Source of the DNA: Lycocorax pyrrhopterus obiensis
Lineage: Eukaryota; Chordata; Aves; Passeriformes; Paradisaeidae
DNA: 64,000 bases
Assembly (NCBI GenBank): GCA_014706295.1
Contig: JACSVZ010000004.1
Span: 87,737,047 to 87,801,046, forward strand
Reading direction: 5' to 3'
A program made the translations under genes and the position numbers. The notes beneath the pieces were generated by a model that saw only the letters and a program-made list of their open reading frames with translations, ran no database searches and was not told the origin of the DNA. This document shows, in pieces, positions 11,123-21,634 of this stretch (position 1 is its first letter; every line of letters starts with the position of its first letter).

Positions 11123-11674
11123 TGATAGGCGGAAAAGACTCCACTACTGAATTAAGTTGTAAAGTAGGTATGTTTATTCCAGCGCTGGGGCACATGTGGA
11201 TTGCTCCACCAACTGCGTGCGCGCCCGCAATACCATTTGGCTTGGTCTATTTCGAGTTACAAGCTGCATATTCATTGAGCTTCCCAATGCACTATGCATA
11301 TTCATTTCCTAGCTCCGCCTAGCCCCGCTTCCTATTATAATGAGCCCAAAGTCATTTCCATATGGCTTGCGCTTGTGCAGTGCCTTGTGCAGGGGTCTCT
11401 GGGATGAAGACGTCTTCCTCGATTTGAACTCTTCTCCTTGCTTCCTTGCACATGCTCCCCGAGTCCCTGGCTCAAGTTCAAACCCCAAGGCTGGTTTGAA
11501 CTGGTTCCTAGGTCGACAGCAGGATCTTTTGCTCATGGCTGCTTCTCCTTATCAATAGTCTTGTATCTTCCCTTTTCCTACTTAACAAATGTAATAAATG
11601 TTAGGCAAGCAACATGCATTGTTTTAGCAAGCAGCCCCTTTAGTAATTCACTTAACCCTTGTTTCCCCAACTCA
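11123..11674 (-). mobile_element. Solo LTR at the end of unit B (TSD ACTG)
   Basis: A 552-bp element with TG...CA ends (TGATAGGCGG...CAACTCA) is flanked by ACTG at 11119-11122 and 11675-11678. The empty site is preserved at the end of unit E (48731-48745, CCTCACTGAAGCATT). AATAAA (- strand, 11173-11178) and a TATAAT-like motif near 11330 suggest it reads on the - strand. No internal retroviral sequence remains, so this is an LTR-LTR recombination product. Confidence 0.85.
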
Positions 11675-11704
11675 ACTGAAGCATTCAGACAACACTTGCA
11701 GCTG

Positions 11705-12110
11705 GAGTACAGGAAGGACGTGCAGGAGACAGCCCCTTGTACTGTAACAACTGATCTGTTTTGTGTGACACACTGCAATTTATACAACCTCCCTGTGTAA
11801 CGTAAGAAGAATAACCCAGCTTGCAGTTATGTCCAGGGCAATTCAGCAAAATTTGACATCTATATTGACCTTGACTGCAGGTAATGCCTCCATCACTATG
11901 AACCACGTAGATTAGATAGGCAGGATGGTGCATGGGGGTTCATGCTGTATTGACTTTTTGAAATCAATACAGTTGTCCAAAGAAAGCAGTCGGGAGTGCA
12001 GAGGGCAGTTTGCCTTCTGATACCACACTTCACTCACTGTCTCTTACAGTTGTCTTTGGTGTGTATTTTCACTGAGTCAAATTCAGGGAAACATTTTTGA
12101 CAGAAAAAGA
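11705..12110 (+). pseudogene. Relic of GSTA exon 4 end plus intron 4, upstream of gene C
   Basis: GTACAGGAAGGACGTGCAGG and the following TGTACTGTAAC match exon 4 and its donor. The later CTTGACTGCAGGTAATG, TAGATTAGATAGGC and TCAAATTCAGGGAAAC match intron 4. This copy is longer than that of unit B, which has an internal deletion. Confidence 0.75.
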
Positions 12111-12440
12111 AAAAAAGCCCAAAGCAGATGTCCAGAGATGCAATTCAGCAGAAGTGTCCTGAAGGAATATACACGAAGCAAGGCTTAGAAGCTTGTGAAA
12201 GATTTGAGCTGAATTAGTTGATGTGACTTATGGAAAGTGGCAATGTGTTAAAAAACCATATTAGAATAAAAGTGTGATTGGCATAGCAGTATTCTTTTAA
12301 ACTGAGTGAGCTTTTCAGCTGTTTTGATTACTTTTAACTAGCATGGTGCCAAGCAATGAAAATAGGAGGCATATTACCATTTTGTGCTGGCACAGATGTT
12401 CCCAATGATCATGATCTCTCATCTATCTTACATTTGTACA

Positions 12441-12449
12441 TAGTCAGCA
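12441..12449 (-). promoter_or_regulatory. MARE-like half site (TGCTGACTA) upstream of gene C
   Basis: TAGTCAGCA on the + strand gives TGCTGAC on the - strand, a small-Maf half site. Unit B has TAGAAAGCA here. The ARE core 40 bases downstream is lost in this unit (GTGACTAAAC at 12482-12491). Confidence 0.35.
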
Positions 12450-12582
12450 TTGGGCAGGAATTTATTTTCTGTAGGTGAGAAGTGACTAAACAGAGCTAAT
12501 TGGTTTTGTTTGCTTAAGAGAGACAAGTTTCCTATTTGCAGAGAACCCTTTGCAATTCTCTGTGTAGGAGGGGCTACAGAGT

Positions 12583-12639
12583 TATATAATCTCAAGGCAG
12601 GGCTGCTGAGAGTTTAGAGTGAGTTACACTGTGCCCAAG
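12583..12639 (+). promoter_or_regulatory. TATA box and non-coding exon 1 of gene C
   Basis: TATATAA at 12583-12589, with donor CCCAAG/GTAAGT after 12639. The layout is identical to gene B. Upstream CCTTTGCAATTCTC resembles a C/EBP half site that gene B lacks. Confidence 0.68.
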
Positions 12640-14760
12640 GTAAGTGGGGTTTTTTCTTTATTTTGGACATGTAGGGAATTGCTGTATGTGAAATTCAGTG
12701 AATGGGTTTTATAGATTAAATGTGCGTATGTACTTTCTTTATTAACACGGTTTTGTGCACCAAATGTTAGATTCTTAATCAGCTGCTTTCGAGGTGTACA
12801 GAATTAAGAAAAAGAAATGTAGATCTCAGAAGTGGGGCGTGTTTGCTCTCACCTCCTTCTTCCTACTGTAGAGAAGCTGCCGACATGTTATTTACAAGGG
12901 GAATATGGGGGAAGGGGAGGTTGGGTGTTTTCCTTTTGCTGCTGTTAATGCTTTAGCTTTGTTGTGGACAGGGTGTCAGTAGCTGTGAGGCCGGAATAAG
13001 CTGGGCACTGTTTGTGTGTGTTTGTTGCTGATGTGCAGCGGGGTTGTGAGTGGGGTGGGTGACTGCCTACCTAGAAGCTGCTGTTGCTTGAAATTCTGGC
13101 AGAGTTGGAATTGGACCAAGCAAGCACTGCCCTGTGCCTGTGCCTGTGGTAAAGGCAAATCTGATGTTACCAGAGGCAAAATTAATTTCTATGCCTTTAA
13201 AGGCTTGTCTAAAGAAATCACAGAAGCAGAGAGTGTTGTAGAAGAGGTTGACTGGGGGAAAGAATTCCTTCCTGGCCGGTTATAATGGAGCATAATGGCT
13301 GCTGGAGGAAGCACAGCAATTGCTGAGTTTATAGCATGTATCTGATTAAACAGTAAACTGTATTCTGAGATAATGCCAAAATACAGAGAGCACACTCTGC
13401 TTTTTGGTCAGAACAGAACACTTTGGATGCAAATGGTTTTGATTCACTTGTTCTCTGACTGGGCCAATTGCCCTAAGTACAGGGTTCTGTTTAAGTATCC
13501 TGCATGTGTAAGAAATATTTTAAGGCAGAAGGATACAAGGCAGTCTCTCAATATAGCCTAACTTTTACCTCCTCCATTAATTTGGTGAAAGTCTTGGACC
13601 ATAAGTCATTGGTTTCCAACAAGAACTTTGAGAGCCACTTAGAGACTCAAAACCAGGGTTCTGAGTCTTTATTGTGTGAAGCTTTTTTTTTATTGCAGAT
13701 ACTAGGAAATCAGGCACGTGGAAACATGTCTGGAAAACCCAAGCTGCACTACTTCAATGGACGAGGCCGAATGGAACCAATACGGTGGCTACTGGCAGCA
13801 GCTGGGGTTGAGGTTTGTCTGTGTTTTTTTATACTGAGAGCATGTGACAAATATGTACTTTTACTGTTCCTTATGAAAAGTGTGACTGAACAGCAATTTC
13901 AAACACTGCACTTAGTGCGCTGCTGAGCAAGCCAACAGTGACCACGAGCTTACCCTAAGCAGGGGGCAAGTTCCTGCCTCACTTCCACACACCATGTGCC
14001 AAGCCCACTGATAGCACCACAAATGCCTCTCCCCTGTAGCCAGTGAATGACATAATTTAAACCCCAGCAGCAGAACCTGGCTTCTTATCTTCTGATCACA
14101 GAGGTCAAGCACTTGCAATTCTGAATACCTTCAGATAAATTCCAAAGTCCAAAGTAGCAAGAGATTATTATTGCTACCATGATGTAGTTTACCCTTGAAG
14201 GTACTGTACATTGTAAACCAGTGTTGGTTTTTTTACCTCTAATGGATTCTGATATTGAACCAGAGATGGAGTGTTTCAAGATTTGTGTGGGGAATCTGTG
14301 TGTTTCAAGAGCCATGGGTTTCAGTCACAGTGATGACCAATGTGCCTGAAAGCTTTCCAATATGATTTATGTTTTAAAAAATAGAATTCCCCAAAACACG
14401 GCCCTTTTGTGCCTTCTTTACCTAAATGAAGAAGAAACTGAAACATGGAATGACAATAGAACTTTTCTTCTCTATTTCCTGCAGTTTGAAGAATCTTATC
14501 TGGAAAAAAAAGGAGGATCTGACAAAGTTACAGAAGGGTAAGTTTCCTTCACTTCTAAATAATAACAACAGCAATAGCAATAAGAAGAATAATTAGAATT
14601 CGAATTAGAATTAGAATTCCTTGTCTGAGAACACCTAAGAATTCTTAAGTCTTAGTCTCTGAGAAAGAAAATCTCTTAACTGGATCGTACATGAGGTCTC
14701 AGAGATGCATACTGCAGTGTGTTAAGTGGTATCATCCCCCCAGTTGCTTCAGTCTTCCCT

Positions 14761-14987
14761 GATTCACAGAAGGGCTGAGGTCAGAAGGGCCTCCACCTCC
14801 CCTCTTCAAGCAAGGCCACCTACAACCAGTTACCCAGGACCATGTCCAGCTGAGCTTTGAGTATCTCCAAGGATGGAGAAGTTACAGCTGCTCTGGACAA
14901 CCCACAGTCAAAGAGCCTTTCTTTAAGTTCAGATGCTGGACTCTCCTTTGATTCAGTTGGTGTCCATTGCCTCCTGTCCTAGGACAG
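14761..14987 (-). repeat. CR1 fragment in intron 3 of gene C
   Basis: Copy of the reverse-oriented CR1 fragment described in gene B, at the same intron position. Confidence 0.7.
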
Positions 14988-16035
14988 TACAGGCTTTTGT
15001 CATCAGATCATCTTGAAATTCATTAGCATTTTAGGTTGCCTACAACGTTGTTGTTTTATAATCCATATGAAAACAGAGTTCCAGATTTCCGAGTCTACCT
15101 GTACCTCTGCTGCGTTCCTGCCTCCCAAGGCAACTACCCACCGTGCTGGCTTCAGCTTCCATCTTCCTGCACATGATGTTCACGTTTCCACCAAACCAAA
15201 TTACATGTCTGTGCTTTTCACTTGGCCTGTCAACAGAAATCTGAGCTAGGGGTAGCATGTGCAGTCCTGCTCTCCTTTCGGAATAATGACTTGATCCCCC
15301 TGCCACAGGCTGCCTTTCAAAAAGTGTTTTGCGACACAAGCATAAATGTAAATGCTCCCCTGCTTGCAGACAGTTTCTCTGCATGATTGTCTTACAATGG
15401 ATACAGAGAGGGGCATAGCTGATCAGTTATCTGAGTCAAGAGATATGATTCCCTAAAGCAAAACCTCTCACTCACTTCTCTGATCTGATACCTCTCTTTC
15501 TGCAGGTATTTTTACTTCTTTCATTCTAGGACAAGGCTTTTTCTGCAGGCCAGTAAAAGGGTTACATGGCTCCAGCCTCACTCCAAGCGATATTTGGGTC
15601 TTGCAGGAATCCCATGGAACTCACTCATTGTTCCCACTTCAAGCCCTTACAGATGAGATGCCATTTGTAAAGTCTATAAAGTAGTCACAAAGATATTTTA
15701 TGCTTTTATATTCACTATTACTTATATTCATTATTATTCATTTTATATGTTGGCCAGTGCTTAGAAAGTCCAGACATATTTAGCAAAGCATGACAGAAAC
15801 TGGCTGGGTCAGACCTTCAAGTCTTTCACATCTGTATTAATCTCCATGAAAATCACCTGTGTTAGGGCCATGCAGTGCATGTAGTTTTCAGTGTATGACA
15901 GGTGAAAGTTCTGCATTTGGGTGCTTCCTCAAATCTGAAATTTCCACAGTTCATTGCTATAATATTAAGTTATTAACATGTCAGTAAGAAATGGTTGTTG
16001 CATGGTGAGCATTTTCCATACCTTCTTATAAGAAT

Positions 16036-16220
16036 GAGGAAGATTGCCACCAAAAGGGTTGTCAAGCACTGGAACGGGCTGCCCAAGGAAGAGGTTGAGT
16101 CACTGTGTGTAGACGTGCACTTGGGGACAGGGTTTAGTGGTGGAATTGGGCATTGTTGGGTTTACGGTTGGATTTGATGATCTTAGGAGATTTTTTCCAG
16201 CCTAAATGATTCAGATTCTA
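16036..16220 (+). repeat. CR1 3' end in intron 3 of gene C
   Basis: Same CR1 terminus as in gene B, including CAAGCACTGGAACGGGCTGC and the ATTC tail. Confidence 0.85.
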
Positions 16221-18640
16221 AATAAGAAATAATACATGTGGTTACTTTGCGTAACACACGCTCGTGGTTCTCATTCAGGGACTGAATGTGTCCTTGTGTC
16301 ATTCCCTTTCCCCTAGATGGATCCCTGCTCTTTCAGCAAGTGCCAATGGTAGAGATCGACGGGATGAAGCTGGTGCAGACCAGAGCCATTGCCAACTACA
16401 TAGCAACGAAGTACAACCTCTACGGGAAGGACCTGAAGGAGAGAGCCCTGTACTGTCACAGTAGCACCTTTGCTTGTTAGACCCCAGCTCACACTGTAGC
16501 TCTGTGTAACACAATGATCCCAGCTCACAGCTGGATTCAGTGGGAGAGAGCAGTGCTTTGTGCAGCACGTGATGGCTGTGACTGCAGGTGATGTCTACAG
16601 CAGTGACAGCCAGCTAGATTAGATAGGGCAAGCGAGCCCGTGAATCATCAATCGGAGGTCAATGCAGTTATGAGATGAAAGCAGTCAGGGGGGCAGACTG
16701 TCTTACTGATGCTGCTTTTCATTTTCTCCTGCACTTGTCAGCAGCATCATTTTCTCCTCATCAAATTCAGGGCAATGTCTTCTAAGGAAACAAAAAATTT
16801 CTCTCTCCAATACCCAGGAAGTAGTATAGAATTTGAATGAATAACTGGTTATTAAAGGACAGGACTCTTAGGGCACATGTTTTGACCTGAGGTATTTTTG
16901 AATGTTTCAAATTAATAAGCACTGATAAACACATGTCAAGATATTTGCTAGATATTGTATGGACCTGCTGTTAACTTACCCAGCATCTCAGTGAGGTTAT
17001 GCCAGTAGCTACTGTGCTGTTCAGACCTGCTGTGTTTGACCTGACCAAGTGGATCTATTCCTTTCAGGATCGATATGTATGTGGAAGGAATGTTCGACCT
17101 GAATGAGTTACTCATGTCCTATGGTTTTCAACCAGCGGACAAAAAGGATCAACATTTCGCTAATATGGTGGACAAGGCCACAAACAGATACTTCCCAGCC
17201 TTTGAGAAGGTATGTGGCAAAGAGGTTGTAGCTTAATTGATTCTGTTGTCTTGAACCTCCATCCTGGATCCACACAGTTTTTATGGAGGAAAACAGAAGA
17301 AAAATTACCACAGGAATATAAATGCTCTGGTTTTGGTGGTGCTGGGAGTAAGATGGAGGCAGGACACTAGAGAGGGGACAGAAGGCACTACAGATCTGGG
17401 AGAGATGTAAAGCTGCAAAAACCCAGCACACACCCAGCTCCCCAAATGTCCGTGTTTCCATCTGTGTGTTGTTTCAGACAAAAGACACTACAGCATCAGC
17501 TTTGACATAAAGTTTCCTCCTGAAGTGCAGATGCCGCTCTACCACAGATGCTATGTAAAAGCATCACTGTTCCTTCTGTATCTCATACAGCTTAGCCTTC
17601 CATGCAGCTACAGCAGCCAAGGCCAGACGAGCACAACTGAGCTGCCAGACAGCAATGTAGAAGAGAAAGGGCTGATAGATTATGCCTAGGATGGCAGTGC
17701 CATCAGATCATTGTTTGTACTCCAGGTGTTTGAAGAACAACTCCATGCAATGTATGACCCTGCTTTGAAGATATCCTATTAAGTAACACAGAGAAAAGAC
17801 ATCATCTCCTCTGGTTCTCTGTTTTTAGGTTTTGAAAGAGCATGGCAAAGACTTCCTGGTTGGCAACCAGCTGAGCAGGGCAGATGTGCAATTACTTGAA
17901 ATCATTTTAATGGCAGAGGAGTGCAAACCTGATATACTTGCCAAGTTTCCTCTCTTGCAGGTAAATGAATGGGCAGTTTGAATGGACAATGAATTGGAAA
18001 GGAGCACTGATTGAAACTGGCTGAGAAATATGGGAGAGTGGGAGGGTGAGACATGGCATGCAAAATAATCAGATGCCCTAAGTACTTCTAGCTGGCCTCA
18101 CATACTCATTGATACTGCTACCTTCTGTCACCACAACCCCAAAAGCATAAGAGGGGGACGCATATAGTTTCTTCTGCAGCCTCAAGCCATAGTGTGACTT
18201 TTCAGAGTATGGATAGCATTGAAATGTCTGACAGTTGCAATGATTCTTAAGCAGAGTGCTGTTTTGGTTTTGTTTTGTAGAGCTTTAAAGCAAGAACAAG
18301 CAATATCCCCACAATAAAGAAATTCCTACAGCCTGGCAGCCAGAGGAAACCACCAACACGAGAGGAAGATGTAGGCAAAGTGATGAAAATTTTCTATTGA
18401 GCAGCACACTGAAGCCCCAGAAAGTCAATTTCATTGTGTTTGCTGATAGTGAGAAATTAATGAAAACACTGAAAACCAAGGGATTTGATCTCTCTTTCCT
18501 TAGCTACAGAACTGGTTTTAGCCTACTGCAAACACTTCAAGGTAAAGCTATGTGAGCCTACCAGCAAAGGAAAGAGTTCACTGATTTGGGAGTATAGTGG
18601 ACAACACAGGATGCCTTAAATAACTAAAGAGAATACCTGA

Positions 18641-18646
18641 AATAAA
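18641..18646 (+). terminator. Polyadenylation signal of gene C
   Basis: AATAAA at the position equivalent to 10169 of gene B. Confidence 0.65.
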
Positions 18647-19128
18647 GTCTTACTATTGATACTCAAAATCTGGCTGTTCATTGATTTCTTGCTGCTACTT
18701 CTATGTCTAAGATCTGTCTGGTTCTGTTTTTCCAGCACTCTCAAGAATTGTTGGAAAATTAGGAGAGTTTATCCCAAACAGTAGGTCATGTATTTTTTCT
18801 GGGAAATGCCAGGAAAAGCCTGCAGGTTGTGGTTAGATGGGGATGAAAGGTTTGGATTCAGCTTTCCTCTGAGCTTAACTTGGAATGTCCTTGGACCAGA
18901 GGTCCTACTACACCTCTGTTTTAGACACTTAAACTCTTGTACTGCAGCTTCACCAGTGTTTTCTTTATCAGAAGGTCCATTGTAGCAGCTAAAAGCACTT
19001 TGCAGACTCTGAGAAAGGAATGCTTGTCACCAGCTGTGAAGTTTGAAACCTATTGTTTGAGGAAGGAGGAGTCAGGATGGTGTCAGGTGTTAGTGAGACC
19101 TTGGCATGTAGGACTCCATGTTGACTTA

Positions 19129-19809
19129 TGTGAAAAACGAGGTTCACTCTCCTGTTAGGATTGAAAAGTTTAATAAAGGACAATAAGGGACAAGGATAAT
19201 AAAGCAAAAAGTCACAGCACTGGGTGCTTTTGGCACTCTGCCAAGAGCACACCTGGTATCTTGGAGACACCCTTTACATACACCTGGAGTATTTCATATT
19301 CATAAACAATTATACATATTTATAAACAATTATACATATTTAAAACCCTTTCCAGGAGCAGTTCAAAATGGAATGCAGTTTTCCCGTTTTGTTGGTAGTT
19401 CCCGGAATCAGCAGATCGCTGTGGGGATAAGCCTTCTGGCGTCGCATATTCAAACCTTTTTCAGGAAAAGTTCAAAATGGAATGCAGTTCTCCCAGCTCG
19501 GTTCGCCCGGCTTGGTAGTTCCCGGAATGAGCAGATCGCTGTGGGGATATCTTATCTGTTGCTGATAGTTGGTAGCAGGAGCCCGAATAGTTCATAAGCA
19601 TAGCTATTTCTAAGTTTTTGGTTGAATGAAAAAGTATCAAAAAAACCACATCTTTACAACAAAACTACTTTATATAGCATCTGTTTTGTAATAAAGCTAT
19701 TTTACATATAGCATCTACTTGTGACAAAACTACTGTTTAAAAGGCTACTTTTAACATCACTTATTTTAACATTTGCAGAAAGCCAATATTACAGCATCTA
19801 TTTATCACA
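19129..19809 (-). repeat. 3' LTR of ERV copy 1
   Basis: It reads TGTGATAAAT...TTTTTCACA on the - strand. It differs from the partner LTR at about a dozen sites (for example AGCACTGGG versus AGCGCTGGG, GGAGCAG versus GGAACAG). ATTAAA on the - strand (19169-19174) is a possible poly(A) signal. A purine-rich tract lies just upstream in viral sense (19811-19823). The LTR contains an internal direct repeat: 19353-19429 and 19462-19549. Confidence 0.9.
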
Positions 19810-19827
19810 ATTCCCCCTCTTCTATTT

Positions 19828-20569
19828 TTACAAATCATTTGGCTTGAGCAACAATTCTTGGTTTTTGACTTTCATTATATGCTCATTTTTTTCACAAATC
19901 AATCTTGCTTCTTTAAAGGGATCTCCCATATTATTTTGTTTCCTTAACACCATTATTTTTGGTGCCGTTCCGGATGTAGCTAATTTGGGGTCTACAGGTA
20001 TTGTGACTACTTGCATACCTTGGACTACGCTGGTGATTAGTCGAATAAAACAGGGGATCAAGCAAGGAAGAAATGTCAAACCAGCTGCAGCGCATAAAAG
20101 GAAGAATCTTAGCTTTTTTCACTATTCTATTCTCAATACATTATCCCACTAGCTAGCTTTTAACATTGATTCTCATTTTTGGACTGGTACATGGGCTATT
20201 TTTTTGATATCTTTGGCTATATCTAGGACGGCATCCCCGTTGTCATCTATTTTTAAACAACAGTCTGATGTATTAAATTTTCTACAAACACCCCCTTCCT
20301 CAGCTAATAAATAGTCCAAAGCCAACCTGTTCTGATACACTGCAGCTCGGGTTTGGCTTTGTTGACTTGATATCAATTCTAGTGCTCGGGCAGTTTTGTT
20401 TGTTATTATCTCTACAACTGCTTGGAGTCTTATAATACAATTTAGCATATAAATCGGGGTTCGATATCCCCAACTCCCATCTTGTGCCCAGGTGGCTGGC
20501 CTATATGTTTCCAGTATGTGTTCAGGGGGCCATTCTTCATCTCTCCACTTTTGATATCCTCCAATCAAT
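19828..20569 (-). pseudogene. env: ERV copy 1 env remnant (transmembrane subunit only)
   Basis: The - strand frame from about 20569 shows the TM ectodomain: a helical heptad region, an immunosuppressive-like segment around [10 protein letters not shown], and a disulfide motif C-x7-CC (20256-20287). A stop codon follows the HVPVQ segment at 20173, and that stop is shared by both ERV copies. A second frame at 19828-20079 encodes a hydrophobic anchor (LPCLIPCFIRLI) and a charged tail. The surface subunit, cleavage site and fusion peptide are absent because of the pol-env deletion, so it cannot encode an entry protein. Confidence 0.8.
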
Positions 20570-21634
20570 TCCCTTTTATTCCTTTTTCCCCAAGAAAATT
20601 CAACAGTTTTATGGTAGCCTCCCTAACTTCAACTTCAGCTTCTCCTGATAATAAAAGGTCATCCACATACTGGATAATTTGTATTTCAGGAGGAGTGGGG
20701 AAGGTCTGCAATATTCCTTCTAAAGCTTGCTCAAATAGATTTGGAGACTCAGTAAATCCCTGTGGCAATTTTGTCCACCTTAATTGCTGTTTTCTCCCAG
20801 TACTTGGATCTTCTTATTTAAAAGCAAAAATATTTCTACTATCTTCTGCCAACGGGCAAGCCCAAAAAGCATCTTTAAGATCCACAACACTAAACCACTG
20901 ATGCTGAGGTGGGACTTTACTTAACAGGGTATAGGGGTTGGGTACCACCGGGTAACGGGTCCGTGTCTTCTTGTTAACTTCTCTTAAGTCTTGTACCAAT
21001 CTATATGTCCCATCAGATTTTTTTACTGGGAGAATAGGGGTGTTATGAGGAGACATGCAAGGTTCTAATGTCCCATCTTTTATCAACTCTTCTATTACTG
21101 GCTTTAAGCCTTCCCTTCCTTCTAAAGATATAGGGTACTGACGCACACGTATGGGACATTCTTCTCTCTCAATTGTGACCTTTATGGGGTCAATATTTAA
21201 TCCTCCCCCATTTCTTTCCCCAGCCCAAACTTCTTTGTTAATTTTTTCCTCATCTTCTTGGCTAAGTTTTAACACTTTAGCTGTCATCTTCCCTTCTTCT
21301 GGTATGACCCCTATTCCTAATTGCACTTGCAAATCCCTCCCCAATAAGTTGCAACCTGCCCTAGGAACTAGTAAGACATCTCCCATCCCTATTCTGGTTT
21401 CCCCTTCAATCACCACATTTTTAATGACAGGAACTTGAAACCCTTCCCCTTTTGCTCCTGTCACCTTCACAGTGTCACTACTCAAATCACACCCTCTTGG
21501 AATATTTATTACACAAGTTCTTTCTGCTCCTGTATCAACTATAAATTCAAATTCCTCCTCTTGGGGCCTACTTTTAAAGTTATCAAAGGCTCTAGATGGT
21601 ATTTATCCCCCAGAAAATAGAGCCCATGACCCCC
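20570..21634 (-). pseudogene. pol: ERV copy 1 pro-pol remnant (protease plus N-terminal reverse transcriptase)
   Basis: The protease has its active-site DTGAE at 21522-21536 and the LLGRDLQ segment. A one-base loss near 21565 breaks its N-terminal frame relative to copy 2. Reverse transcriptase follows with the fingers, LPQGF and the catalytic YVDD at 20658-20669. A TAA at 20814-20816 interrupts it where copy 2 has TGG, and neighbouring codons carry three more G-to-A changes. The frame ends shortly after YVDD at the deletion junction near 20,570-20,590. The connection domain, RNase H and integrase are gone. Confidence 0.85.

Larger units (their letters stand above)
13726..18400 (+). pseudogene. 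GSTA: Gene C: alpha-class GST with a one-base frameshift in exon 3
   Basis: Coding exons are 13726-13812, 14485-14537, 16317-16449, 17068-17209, 17829-17960 and 18281-18400. All splice sites are intact. Exon 3 is 53 nt instead of 52 because the lysine A-run has eight A (seven in B, D, E). This shifts the frame after about residue 38 and removes the rest of the glutathione site and all of the helical domain. Every later exon is otherwise open: Gln54, Gln67-Thr68, Asp101 and Arg131 are kept, residues 107-111 read MSYGF, and the tail is [16 protein letters not shown], one residue shorter than B. With no other lesion in an otherwise conserved gene, a homopolymer sequencing error is a real alternative to a recent pseudogene. 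AATAAA is at 18641. Confidence 0.75.

Noticed and set aside
13504..13926. 140-residue frame running through exon 2 of gene C (also in units D and E)
   Set aside because: It is intron 1, exon 2 and intron 2 read through. The splice sites and exon sizes show the true coding part is 13726-13812.
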